Shown: positions 30,801 through 38,585 of the stretch, one piece after another
How positions within the stretch are numbered: the stretch's first letter is position 1
Layout: every line of letters begins with the position of its first letter
Origin: Lentzea sp. NBRC 105346
GTDB lineage: Bacteria; Actinomycetota; Actinomycetes; Mycobacteriales; Pseudonocardiaceae
DNA: 40,102 bases
Assembly (NCBI RefSeq): GCF_030269605.1
Contig: NZ_BSTQ01000033.1
Span: 1 to 40,102, forward strand
Reading direction: 5' to 3'
Translations under genes and position numbers: made by a program
The notes under the pieces: model-generated
Seen by the model: the letters and a program-made list of their open reading frames with translations, nothing else
Told to the model about the DNA's origin: nothing
Database searches by the model: none

Positions 30801-31787
30801 ATGGAGTTCCGACGTCTCGGCCGTAGCGGCTTGAACATCAGCGAAATCTCGTACGGAAACTGGCTCACCCACGCCTCGCAGGTCGAGGAGGACCAGGCCC
30901 ACGCCTGCGTGAAGGCCGCGCTCGACGCCGGCATCACCACGTTCGACACCGCCGACGTCTACGCGAACACCGCCGCCGAGTCCGTTCTCGGCCGCGCGCT
31001 GTCCGGCGTGCGCCGTGAGTCGATCGAGCTGCTGACCAAGTCCTACTGGCCGACCGGCCCCGGCGGCCCGAACGACCGCGGCCTGGGCCGCAAGCACATC
31101 ATCGAGTCGGCTCACGCGTCGCTCCGCCGCCTGCAGACCGACTACCTGGACCTTTACCAGGCGCACCGGTTCGACCACACGGTGCCGCTGGAGGAGACGA
31201 TGCTCGCGTACAGCGACCTCGTCCGCCAGGGCAAGGTGCTGTACATCGGTGTCTCGGAGTGGACCGCCGAGCAGATCGCGCGCGGCGCTCAGCTGGCTCG
31301 CGAGCTGAAGGTGCCGTTCATCTCGCACCAGCCGCAGTACTCGATGCTGTGGCGCGTCATCGAGTCGCAGGTCGTGCCGACCTGTGAGCGCGAGGGCATC
31401 AGCCAGATCGTCTTCTCGCCGATCGCGCAGGGCATCCTGACCGGCAAGTACCTGCCCGGTGCTGAGGTGCCATCCGGTTCGCGTGGTGCCGACGAGCGCG
31501 GTTCCCGGATGATCGCCCGCTGGATGCGCGACGACGTGCTGACCGCCGTCCAGGGCCTGCAGCCGCTGGCCGCCGAGGCGGGCCTGACGATGGCGCAGCT
31601 GGCCGTCGCGTGGGTGCTGCAGAACCCGAACGTCGCGTCCGCGATCATCGGCGCCTCGCGGCCCGAGCAGGTCCAGGAGAACGTGAAGGCGGCCGGCGTG
31701 AAGTTGGACGCCGACCTGCTGAAGAAGATCGACGAGGTCCTCGAGGGCGTCATCACCGACGACCCGCGCCTGACCGCGGAGGGCTGA
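30801..31787 (+). CDS. Aldo/keto reductase
   Basis: A 328-residue NADPH-dependent reductase of the type related to potassium channel beta subunits and YghZ. The catalytic tetrad is visible: Asp and Tyr in TFDTADVYANTAAES (about 49-63), Lys in ELLTKSYWP and His in LYQAHRFDH. The cofactor site has SEWTAEQI, and VASAIIGASRPEQVQENVKA lies near the C-terminus. The physiological substrate is unknown. The stop is followed 6 bp later by a strong hairpin. Confidence 0.94.
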   Translation: MEFRRLGRSGLNISEISYGNWLTHASQVEEDQAHACVKAALDAGITTFDTADVYANTAAESVLGRALSGVRRESIELLTKSYWPTGPGGPNDRGLGRKHIIESAHASLRRLQTDYLDLYQAHRFDHTVPLEETMLAYSDLVRQGKVLYIGVSEWTAEQIARGAQLARELKVPFISHQPQYSMLWRVIESQVVPTCEREGISQIVFSPIAQGILTGKYLPGAEVPSGSRGADERGSRMIARWMRDDVLTAVQGLQPLAAEAGLTMAQLAVAWVLQNPNVASAIIGASRPEQVQENVKAAGVKLDADLLKKIDEVLEGVITDDPRLTAEG

Positions 31788-31793
31788 GCAAGG

Positions 31794-31828
31794 GTGAGGC
31801 CCCGGCGCTCGGTGCGCCGGGGCCTCAC
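31794..31828. terminator. Hairpin after the aldo/keto reductase
   Basis: GTGAGGCCCCGGCGC (31794-31808) pairs perfectly with its complement at 31814-31828 around the 5-nt loop TCGGT. Confidence 0.85.
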
Positions 31829-31931
31829 TGCGGTCTGCGACGCCTCGGTGGTGACGTCGGATCGCGTGCCCTCGTCCGCGCCCACCACACGACCCATGCC
31901 TGAACGCACGGACACGCGTCAACGTCCGCAC

Positions 31932-32029
31932 ACTGTCGGACCTGCTGAGTAGCCTCGGATTCGGGGGCCCACCCGCCGGCGCGCCGGATTACGCAGCCCC
32001 GGCCGAGCGTAGCGACCGGGTCCGACAGT
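31932..32029. repeat. Palindromic dispersed element, copy B
   Basis: Two facing motifs form the arms. On the plus strand TGTCGG (31934-31939), 10 nt, TAGCCT (31950-31955). On the minus strand TGTCGG-N10-TACGCT, spanning 32027-32006. The outermost bases are the inverted repeat ACTGTCGGACC / GGTCCGACAGT. The 50-bp centre includes a GC palindrome near 31976-31987 (GCCGGCGCGCCGG). Size and layout match copy A at 335-440. It sits between the reductase terminator and the end of the DUF3043 gene and so faces no start codon. Confidence 0.65.
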
Positions 32030-32030
32030 C

Positions 32031-32669
32031 CTACTTGATCGCGTCGCCGGGGGACACGCGCGGCTTCGGCACGCGGAGCCGGCGCAGCTGGCTGGCCCGG
32101 ATGAACGAGTACCAGCCGATCGACAGCGCCTTGATCGGCTCGTTCGGGAACTTCTGCCGCACCCGCTTCGTCACGAGCCGGCCCAGCACGAAGCCCTCGA
32201 CGATCATCGCCAGCAGCATGAACGTCGTCGCCAGCGTCGCGTACTGCTGGATCTTCACCGACGGCACCAGCAGCGCGACGAACACCAGGATCGCCAGCGG
32301 CATGAACAGGCCCATGAGGTTGCGCCGCGAGTCGACGAGGTCGCGGATGTACGCCTTGACCGGCCCGCGGTCGCGCGGCAGCAGGTACTTGTCGTCGCCC
32401 GCGAGCATCCGCTGACGGCGTTCGGCCGCGGCGGCACGGCGCTCTTCCTTGTTCACCTTGCTGCCGCGCATGCGCTTGAACGCCTCGCGCTGCGTGCGGG
32501 GCGGCGGCGGCACGGGCCCGGAGCGCCTGCCCTGCGCTTCACGCCGCTTCGGGGTGGCGCGCCCCTTGCCCTGGGTACGCCCCTTCTCGATCGGGGGAGC
32601 CACCTCGGCGTCGGTCTCGGGGGCTTCGGTGGCGTCGGCGGAACTACGGCGCAGGAACCTCACGCGCAC
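32031..32669 (-). CDS. DUF3043 membrane protein
   Basis: A 212-residue actinobacterial protein of the DUF3043 family. The N-terminal 85 residues are charged and disordered (KGRTQGKGRATPKRREAQGRR). A basic helix KVNKEERRAAAAERRQRML follows, then AGDDKYLLPRDRGPVKAYIRDLVDSRRN, typical of the family. Two membrane helices are at about 119-136 and 143-163. Its function is unknown. The ortholog keeps the same place beside glycerate kinase in M. tuberculosis. Confidence 0.93.
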   Translation of the reverse strand: MRVRFLRRSSADATEAPETDAEVAPPIEKGRTQGKGRATPKRREAQGRRSGPVPPPPRTQREAFKRMRGSKVNKEERRAAAAERRQRMLAGDDKYLLPRDRGPVKAYIRDLVDSRRNLMGLFMPLAILVFVALLVPSVKIQQYATLATTFMLLAMIVEGFVLGRLVTKRVRQKFPNEPIKALSIGWYSFIRASQLRRLRVPKPRVSPGDAIK

Positions 32670-32704
32670 AAGGGTATGACAAGGGCTTCTGTACCTTTCG
32701 CGAG

Positions 32705-33868
32705 GTGCGCGTACTCATCGCTCCGGACTGCTTCGGCGGCACGCTCACCGCCCGCGAGGCCGCTTCAGCCATGGCCGCGGGGTGGCGTTCGGCCAAGCCC
32801 GCGGACGAGTTGGTGCTGCGGCCGCTGGCCGACGGCGGACCCGGATTCGTCGACGTCCTGCACGCCTCGCTGGGCGGGACGGTGCACTCGGTCTCGGTCA
32901 CCGGGCCGCTCGGCACCCCGGTGACCGCGCGCTGGCTGGAGCACGACGGCACCGCGTACATCGAGTCGGCGGAGGCATGTGGGCTGCACCTGGTGCCGGC
33001 CGGGATGCGGCCGGAGGTGTGCGAGACGGTGACGACGCGCGGGGTCGGTGAGCTGATCCGGGCCGCGTGGCACCTCGACACGATCGTCGTCGGGCTGGGC
33101 GGCTCAGCGACGACGGACGGCGGCGCGGGCCTCTTCGAGATCCTCGACGATCTTGAACCCGCGGGGGCGTCCCCCGGTTCCAGTCTATCGACCACCACCG
33201 ACAGTTCCGGCTCGCCCGCGGGGAGTTATCCACAGGCCAGCCAGCCCGCGGGGGCGCCCCCCGGTTCCAGCGTATCGGCGAGGTCTGACAGTTCCGGGCC
33301 GCGCGCGAAGAGTTATCCACAGCTCATCGCCGCTTCGGACGTCGAGAATCCCCTCCTCGGCCCCCACGGCGCCGCCCGCACCTTCGGCCCCCAGAAGGGC
33401 GCCTCACGAGAAGCCGTAGAACGCCTCGAAGCGAAACTGGCCGCGATGGACCGCCTGAAAGCCGTCCAAGACGTCCCTGGCGCGGGCGCCGCGGGCGGCC
33501 TGGGAGCGGCCCTCCTCAGCCTGGGCGCCACCATCGAGTCCGGCGCAGGCCTGGTACGAGAGAAAACGCGTCTCGACGATGCCCTGAACGGAGCAGACCT
33601 GGCCGTCACCGGCGAGGGCAGCTTCGACTGGCAGTCGCTCAGAGGCAAGCTGGTCACCGCCGTGGCACAAGGCGCCGCCAGAAAGGGCATCCCGTGCATA
33701 GTCCTGGCCGGCCAGGTGAGCGTCGGACGCCGGGAGGCGGCGAGCGCCGGGGTGCAGGCCGCGTATTCGGTGAGCGAACACGCGGGCAGCACCGAACGCT
33801 CACTCAACGCACCAAGGGAAACACTGGAAGCGCTGGCCGCGCACGTGGCGCGGCAGTGGTCCACGTGA
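32705..33868 (+). CDS. Glycerate kinase with an in-frame repeat insertion
   Basis: A 387-residue GlxK/GarK-type glycerate kinase, ATP-dependent phosphorylation of glycerate. Family features are RVLIAPDCFGGTLTAREAA at the start, PLADGGPGFVDVL, GLGGSATTDGGAG (about 131-142), ASDVENPLLGPHGAARTFGPQKGAS and GEGSFDWQSLRGKL. Unusual is residues 152-206, where the segment usually around 30-45 residues long is replaced by two 26-residue repeats rich in Ser, Gly and Pro, each ending SYPQ. The repeat lies in the DNA as two 78-bp copies in phase with the reading frame, so the enzyme is probably intact with a floppy loop. GTG 32705 is the start. Confidence 0.92.
   Translation: MRVLIAPDCFGGTLTAREAASAMAAGWRSAKPADELVLRPLADGGPGFVDVLHASLGGTVHSVSVTGPLGTPVTARWLEHDGTAYIESAEACGLHLVPAGMRPEVCETVTTRGVGELIRAAWHLDTIVVGLGGSATTDGGAGLFEILDDLEPAGASPGSSLSTTTDSSGSPAGSYPQASQPAGAPPGSSVSARSDSSGPRAKSYPQLIAASDVENPLLGPHGAARTFGPQKGASREAVERLEAKLAAMDRLKAVQDVPGAGAAGGLGAALLSLGATIESGAGLVREKTRLDDALNGADLAVTGEGSFDWQSLRGKLVTAVAQGAARKGIPCIVLAGQVSVGRREAASAGVQAAYSVSEHAGSTERSLNAPRETLEALAAHVARQWST
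33158..33322. repeat. In-frame 78-bp direct repeat with TTATCCACA and RecA-NDp-like motifs
   Basis: The copies are 33158-33235 and 33245-33322, about 82% identical, separated by 9 bp. The repeat period is 87 bp (29 codons). Each ends in AGTTATCCACAG, containing a DnaA-box-type TTATCCACA (33226-33234 and 33313-33321). On the minus strand each carries TGTCRG-N10-TANNNT: 33203-33182 (TGTCGG, TAGACT) and 33290-33269 (TGTCAG, TACGCT). Their flanks CCGGAACTGTC and CTGGAACCGGGGG match copy A at 335-374. Confidence 0.85.
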
Positions 33869-33974
33869 CGTTCGCCATGTCGAACACCTGTGGGACCATG
33901 GGAAGTGGAACAAAGCGGGATCTGCCCGTGTTAGTCAAGGGCGAACGCCCGCGTAAGGACCTCTGAGGAGAGCC

Positions 33975-34343
33975 ATGACGACCGCTCAGGACGCTGCTTC
34001 GAACGCTGACGCGCCGGCCCACGGCGTGACGCTGACCGAGGCCGCCGCCGTCAAGGCGAAGGCGCTGCTCGACCAGGAGGGCCGCGACGACATGCACCTC
34101 CGCATCGCCGTCCAGCCCGGCGGCTGTGCTGGTCTGCGCTACCAGCTGTTCTTCGACGAGCGCACGCTCGACGGTGACGCCTTCCGTGACTTCGGTGGCA
34201 TGAAGGTCGCCGTCGACCGGATGAGCGCGCCGTACGTCGAGGGCGCCACCATCGACTTCGTGGACACCATCGAGAAGCAGGGCTTCACGATCGACAACCC
34301 GAACGCGGGCGGCTCCTGCGCCTGCGGCGACTCGTTCCACTGA
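33975..34343 (+). CDS. erpA: Fe-S cluster insertion/A-type carrier protein
   Basis: A 122-residue HesB/IscA/ErpA-family carrier that delivers Fe-S clusters to apoproteins. The three Cys ligands are present: one in QPGGCAGLRYQLFFDE (about residue 55) and two in GGSCACGDSF at the end. The first 18 residues are Ala-rich and not conserved. A good ribosome site (GAGGAG) precedes the ATG. LipA and other Fe-S enzymes of the window are plausible clients. A hairpin follows the stop. Confidence 0.94.
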   Translation: MTTAQDAASNADAPAHGVTLTEAAAVKAKALLDQEGRDDMHLRIAVQPGGCAGLRYQLFFDERTLDGDAFRDFGGMKVAVDRMSAPYVEGATIDFVDTIEKQGFTIDNPNAGGSCACGDSFH

Positions 34344-34351
34344 GTCATCGA

Positions 34352-34389
34352 ACAAAGGCCGCGACCCCATAGGGGCTCGCGGCCTTTGT
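34352..34389. terminator. Hairpin between erpA and the 56-aa gene
   Basis: ACAAAGGCCGCGA and CGCGGCCTTTGT pair as outer arms, and the inner CCCC-ATA-GGGG closes the top. One unpaired base sits in the stem. It ends in TTTGT and serves both convergent genes. Confidence 0.8.
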
Positions 34390-34399
34390 CGTGTGTGTT

Positions 34400-34570
34400 C
34401 TAGACGAACATGTCCAGGTTCTCGACCTGGCGCACGCACGAGTCGTCGACGTGCCAGCTCGCCGCCGCACGGGGAACGGGCAGCGGGTGCTCCGGGTGGG
34501 TGATCGCGAACGGGATCTGCGCGCAGTCCTCGATCAGCTCGGTCATCGTGGTCGCGTCGGGTTCTGTCAC
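34400..34570 (-). CDS. Small protein, 56 aa, unknown
   Basis: Short gene read from the minus strand: GTG 34570 to TAG 34400. The product starts MTEPDATTMTELIEDC, has ITHPEHPLPVPRAAASWHVDD and ends QVENLDMFV. It has two Cys and no membrane segment. ATG 34546 is an alternative start. Codon use is like that of real genes (GC-rich third positions), it ends next to a shared terminator, and it seems conserved beside erpA in this order from memory. Its function is unknown. Confidence 0.65.
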   Translation of the reverse strand: MTEPDATTMTELIEDCAQIPFAITHPEHPLPVPRAAASWHVDDSCVRQVENLDMFV

Positions 34571-34609
34571 GTCAACGACCGTAGGTCGGCGCTCTGACCT
34601 GCGATAGCC

Positions 34610-34623
34610 CTACCAAACGGTAG
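34610..34623. promoter_or_regulatory. Operator-like palindrome between the 56-aa gene and the PfkB kinase
   Basis: CTACC-AAAC-GGTAG, a 14-bp interrupted palindrome, resembles CTACC-GTTC-GGTAG before the SDR gene. It lies about 76 bp upstream of the kinase start. Confidence 0.35.
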
Positions 34624-34698
34624 TGTTCTTGAGTCATCCTTCAGGGTTAACGGCCAGACTGCATCGCTGAATCGAACAACGAAGGGGAGGGCGCTCTC

Positions 34699-35670
34699 GT
34701 GCCCGTAGCTGTCTGCGGAAGCATCGCCACCGACCATCTGATGCACTTTCCGGGCAGGTTCGCCGAGCAGCTGGTCGCAGACCGCCTCGACCGGATCTCG
34801 CTGAGCTTCCTCGTCGACGACCTCGTCGTCCGGCGCGGCGGCATCGGCGCCAACATCGCGTTCGGCCTGGGTGTGCTCGGCCGGCAGCCCATTCTCGTGG
34901 GCGCCGTCGGCAAGGACTTCGACGACTACCGCTCGTGGCTCGAGCGGCACGGCGTGGACACCAGGGGCGTGCACGTCTCCGAGGTCGCGCACACCGCGCG
35001 GTTCGTCTGCACGACGGACGACGACATGTGCCAGATCGCGTCGTTCTACGCGGGCGCCATGGCCGAGGCCCGGCTCATCGAGCTGGAGCCGATCGCGCGC
35101 GGCGGCCTCGAGCTGGTCCTGATCAGCCCGGACGACCCGCAGGCGATGCTCCGGCACGCCGAGGAGTGCCGCCAGCGCGGCTACACCTTCGCGGTCGACC
35201 CGTCCCAGCAGCTGGCCCGCATGGACGGCGAACAGGCGCGGGCGTTCGTCGAAGGCGCCAAGTACCTGTTCAGCAACGACTACGAGTGGGAGTTGCTGCT
35301 GCAGAAGACCGGCTGGACCGAGGCGGACGTGCTGTCCCGCGTCGGCATGCGCGTCACCACGCTCGGCGAGAAGGGCGTGGAGATCGTCGACCAGGACGGC
35401 CTCGCGCTGCAGATCCCGGCCGTGGCCGAGGTCGCCAAGACCGACCCGACGGGCGTCGGCGACGGCTTCCGCGCGGGCTTCCTCGCCGGTGTCTCCAGCG
35501 GCCTGACGCTCGAACGCGCCGCGCAGCTCGGCTCGCTCATCGCCGTGCTGGTGCTGGAGACCGTCGGCACGCAGGAGTGGGTGCTGGACCGCGAGGCGGC
35601 GATCACCCGCATCAGCCAGGCGTTCGGCCCCGACGCCGCCGAGGAGATTGCCGCCGTACTCCCCGCATAG
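34699..35670 (+). CDS. PfkB-family carbohydrate (adenosine) kinase
   Basis: A 323-residue ribokinase-fold kinase. The N-terminal VCGSIATDHLMHFPG and RRGGIGANIAFGLGVLG match PfkB signature 1. The C-terminal DPTGVGDGFRAGFLAG holds the catalytic Asp and anion hole (signature 2). The ortholog at the same place in M. tuberculosis (Rv2202c) is an adenosine kinase, so adenosine is the likely substrate by synteny, though not proven by sequence alone. GTG 34699 has GGGGAGG upstream. Confidence 0.92.
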   Translation: MPVAVCGSIATDHLMHFPGRFAEQLVADRLDRISLSFLVDDLVVRRGGIGANIAFGLGVLGRQPILVGAVGKDFDDYRSWLERHGVDTRGVHVSEVAHTARFVCTTDDDMCQIASFYAGAMAEARLIELEPIARGGLELVLISPDDPQAMLRHAEECRQRGYTFAVDPSQQLARMDGEQARAFVEGAKYLFSNDYEWELLLQKTGWTEADVLSRVGMRVTTLGEKGVEIVDQDGLALQIPAVAEVAKTDPTGVGDGFRAGFLAGVSSGLTLERAAQLGSLIAVLVLETVGTQEWVLDREAAITRISQAFGPDAAEEIAAVLPA

Positions 35671-35685
35671 GCAAGATCGGGGGGC

Positions 35686-36459
35686 ATGGGGAACTACTTG
35701 TTCGGCAACACCGGGGAGTTGCTGGAATCGCACTTCGGCGCACTGAGTGATCTGCTCGATGCGGGCACTTTCGCCCGCATCGAGCAGCTCGGCCTCCCGG
35801 AGAGCGCCCGCTGCCTGGAGATCGGCGGCGGTGGCGGCTCGGTCACCAGCTGGCTGGCCGACCTCGTCGGACCGCGCGGCGACATCACCGCGACCGACCT
35901 CGACGTCGACCGGCTCGCACCGCTCGAACGCGACAACGTCACCGTGCTGCGCCACGACGTCGTGCGCGACGTGCTGCCGGAGAACGCCTACGACCTCGTC
36001 CACGCCCGCCTCGTCCTGATCCACCTGCCCGAACGCGACGCCGTGCTGCGCAAGCTGGTCCGCGCGCTGCGGCCCGGCGGCCGGCTGCTGCTCGACGAGT
36101 TCGATTGCCGGCCGTTGCACGTCCTCACCGCGCCCACGCCCGAGGACGCGGAACTGATCATGCGGGTCAAGGACGCCCTGCTGACGCTGCTGGAACAGGC
36201 GGGCGCCGACGTCACCTACGGCGCCCGCATCGAGAAGGCGTTGCGGGACAACGGACTACGCGACGTCGCCGCGGTGCGCGAGGTCGACGAGTGGCAGGGC
36301 GGCGAGGCGGGCTGCGCGCTGCTCGCGGGCAACGTGTTGCAGACCCGCGGCCGCATGCCGCTGCCCGATCCCGACGTGGACCGGTTCGTCGAGCTCATGG
36401 GCGACCCGGCCGTCGTGCTCAGCGGCTACGCGGTCTGCTCGGCCTGGGGTACGCGCTAG
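35686..36459 (+). CDS. SAM-dependent methyltransferase
   Basis: A 257-residue class I methyltransferase. SAM-binding motif I is RCLEIGGGGGSVTSWL (about 42-57), the acidic loop ATDLDVDRLAPL follows at about 69-80, and VLRALRPGGRLLLDEFD-like motif III is visible as VRALRPGGRLLLDEFD. The substrate is unknown. It starts 15 bp after the kinase gene on the same strand and is absent from the M. tuberculosis arrangement as I recall it. It converges on asnB with no gap. Confidence 0.9.
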   Translation: MGNYLFGNTGELLESHFGALSDLLDAGTFARIEQLGLPESARCLEIGGGGGSVTSWLADLVGPRGDITATDLDVDRLAPLERDNVTVLRHDVVRDVLPENAYDLVHARLVLIHLPERDAVLRKLVRALRPGGRLLLDEFDCRPLHVLTAPTPEDAELIMRVKDALLTLLEQAGADVTYGARIEKALRDNGLRDVAAVREVDEWQGGEAGCALLAGNVLQTRGRMPLPDPDVDRFVELMGDPAVVLSGYAVCSAWGTR

Positions 36460-38388
36460 CTAGAGCTTCACCGGGTAGTGCGGCTCCGGCACCTCGGGCA
36501 CGATCCGGCCCTCGACGAAGATCCCGTGCCAGATCATGAACACCAGCAGCGCCCAGATCCGGCGGCTGTGGTCGAGGATGCCGGACCGGTGCTCCTCGAT
36601 GATCCGCAGCACGGCGTGCTTGTCGAGGTACTGGTCCGTCTGCGACGCCTGCACGTGCGCGACCGCCCAGTCGTGCATCTCGTCGCGCAGCCAGTGCCGG
36701 ATCGGCACCGGGAAGCCGAGCTTGCGCCGGTTCAGCACGTGCGCGGGCACGATGTCGCGGATCGCCTTGCGCAGCGCGAACTTCGTGGTGTCCTTGGTGA
36801 TCTTCAGCTCGGACGGGATCTGCGACGCGACGGCGAACACCTCGGGGTCGAGGAACGGCACCCGCAGCTCCAGCGAGTTCGCCATGGTCATCTTGTCCGC
36901 CTTGACCAGGATGTCGCCGCGCAGCCACGTGAACAGGTCGACGTGCTGCATGCGCGTCACCGGGTCCCACGCCTGGGACTCGCGGTACGGCTGCGCGGTC
37001 ACGTCCTGGTGCGACACCGAGGGGGAGTAGGTCCGCAACACCGACCGCAGGTGGTCGTCGAGGAAGATGCGCGCGTTGCCGTAGTAGCGCTCCTCCAGCG
37101 TCAGCGCCCCGCGGCGCAGCAGATCCTTGCCGCGCACGCCCTGCGGGATCTTCGTGGACACTTTGCCCATCGCCTTGCGCAGCGCGCCCGGCACCTTGTC
37201 GAACGGCGCCAGCGACAACGGCTCGCGGTAGATCGTGTACCCGCCGAACAGCTCGTCCGCGCCCTCACCGGACAGCACGACCTTCACGTGCCTGCGCGCC
37301 TCGCGCGCGATGAACCACAGCGGCACCAGCGCCGGGTCCGCCACCGGGTCGTCGAGGTACCACGTGATCAGCGGCAGCGAGTCCATCATCTCCTGCGCCG
37401 ACACGGTCCGGACGACGTGCTTCACCCCGATCGCCGCAGCGGACTCCGCCGCCACGTCGACCTCCGAGTAACCCTGCCGCTCGAAGCCCGTCGTGAACGT
37501 CAGCAGGTCCGGGTTGTGCTCCTTCGCCAGCGCCGCGATGACCGTCGAGTCGATGCCGCCGGACAGGAACGAGCCGACGGTCACGTCCGCGCGCATGTGC
37601 TTGGCCACCGAGTCGCGCAGCGCCGCGGTGATCTCGTCGTACAACGCGTTCGCCTGGGCCTCGCTGTTCACGCCGCGCACCTTGAACGACGCCGGGAAGT
37701 ACCGCTCGGCGACGACCTGACCGCCCGGCGTGAGCGTGAACGACGTGCCGGACTCGATGCGGCGCACCCCGGTCTGCAGCGACGCCGGCTCCGGCACGTA
37801 CTGCAGCGTCAGGTAGTGCTGCAGCGCCCTGCGGTCCAGGTCCTGCGAGACGCCGAGGAAGTCGGCCAGCGCCAGCACGCTCTTCTTCTCGCTGGAGAAC
37901 GCGGTGCCGGACGCTCCCGTCGCGTAGTAGAGCGGCTTGATGCCGAACGGGTCCCGCGCGCCGAACACGACCTTGCGCTCGGAGTCCCAGATCAGGAACG
38001 CGAACATGCCGCGCAGCCGCGACACCGCGGCCGGGCCCAGGTAGTGGTAGGCAGCGACGATCGTCTCGGTGTCACCGTCGGTCTCGAAGCGCGCGCCGTA
38101 CTGGGCGGTCAGCTCCGCGCGCAGCTCCAGGTAGTTGTAGATCTCGCCGTTGAAGTTGATCGTGTACCGGCCCGGAGACTCCTCGGGCCCCCAGTGCAGC
38201 GGCTGGTGCGAGTGCTCGATGTCGATGATCGCCAGGCGGTTGAAGCCGAACACCACCTCGCCGCCCTGCCAGGTGCCGCTCTCGTCCGGCCCGCGGTGCC
38301 GCTGGCAGCGCAGCGACGCGTCCACGTCCGCTCGTGCGGCCTGGGCCGCGTGCTCGTCAGGGCAGACCAGGCCAACCAGACCGCACAC
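36460..38388 (-). CDS. asnB: Asparagine synthetase (glutamine-hydrolysing)
   Basis: A 642-residue enzyme. The N-terminal glutaminase domain needs Cys2, which fixes GTG 38388 as start (MCGLVGLVC); the open frame to 38442 would block the nucleophile. Conserved RHRGPDESG, FNRLAIIDIEHSHQP and FNGEIYNYLELR follow. The synthetase domain has the PP-loop SGGIDSTVIAAL (about 273-284) and GEGADELFGGYTIYR. In M. tuberculosis the ortholog is next to ctaC as here, and it has been linked to envelope amidation (ltsA in corynebacteria), so the target may be a peptidoglycan residue rather than free aspartate. The ctaC gene is divergent. Confidence 0.96.
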   Translation of the reverse strand: MCGLVGLVCPDEHAAQAARADVDASLRCQRHRGPDESGTWQGGEVVFGFNRLAIIDIEHSHQPLHWGPEESPGRYTINFNGEIYNYLELRAELTAQYGARFETDGDTETIVAAYHYLGPAAVSRLRGMFAFLIWDSERKVVFGARDPFGIKPLYYATGASGTAFSSEKKSVLALADFLGVSQDLDRRALQHYLTLQYVPEPASLQTGVRRIESGTSFTLTPGGQVVAERYFPASFKVRGVNSEAQANALYDEITAALRDSVAKHMRADVTVGSFLSGGIDSTVIAALAKEHNPDLLTFTTGFERQGYSEVDVAAESAAAIGVKHVVRTVSAQEMMDSLPLITWYLDDPVADPALVPLWFIAREARRHVKVVLSGEGADELFGGYTIYREPLSLAPFDKVPGALRKAMGKVSTKIPQGVRGKDLLRRGALTLEERYYGNARIFLDDHLRSVLRTYSPSVSHQDVTAQPYRESQAWDPVTRMQHVDLFTWLRGDILVKADKMTMANSLELRVPFLDPEVFAVASQIPSELKITKDTTKFALRKAIRDIVPAHVLNRRKLGFPVPIRHWLRDEMHDWAVAHVQASQTDQYLDKHAVLRIIEEHRSGILDHSRRIWALLVFMIWHGIFVEGRIVPEVPEPHYPVKL

Positions 38389-38585
38389 GGCTTCGCACCT
38401 TTCGGGTGACGGCGGGGGAGTGCCAAGTATGCCCGCGTGCATTTGTGTGACCGAAACTGCACCGCTGGGGCCATGCCCCCAAGGGGTGAGCCGGGTTGCG
38501 CTGGGCTACGCTCCCGCATGATCCGGCAAGGGTGCATGTGCACCCTTCGCCTGCGAGCTTTTCGTGAACGAGGAGGCGGCGAGCA

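Noticed and set aside
33226..33321. Replication origin, because of two TTATCCACA boxes
   Set aside because: There are only two boxes, they are inside a coding repeat, and no dnaA/dnaN or AT-rich unwinding region is near.
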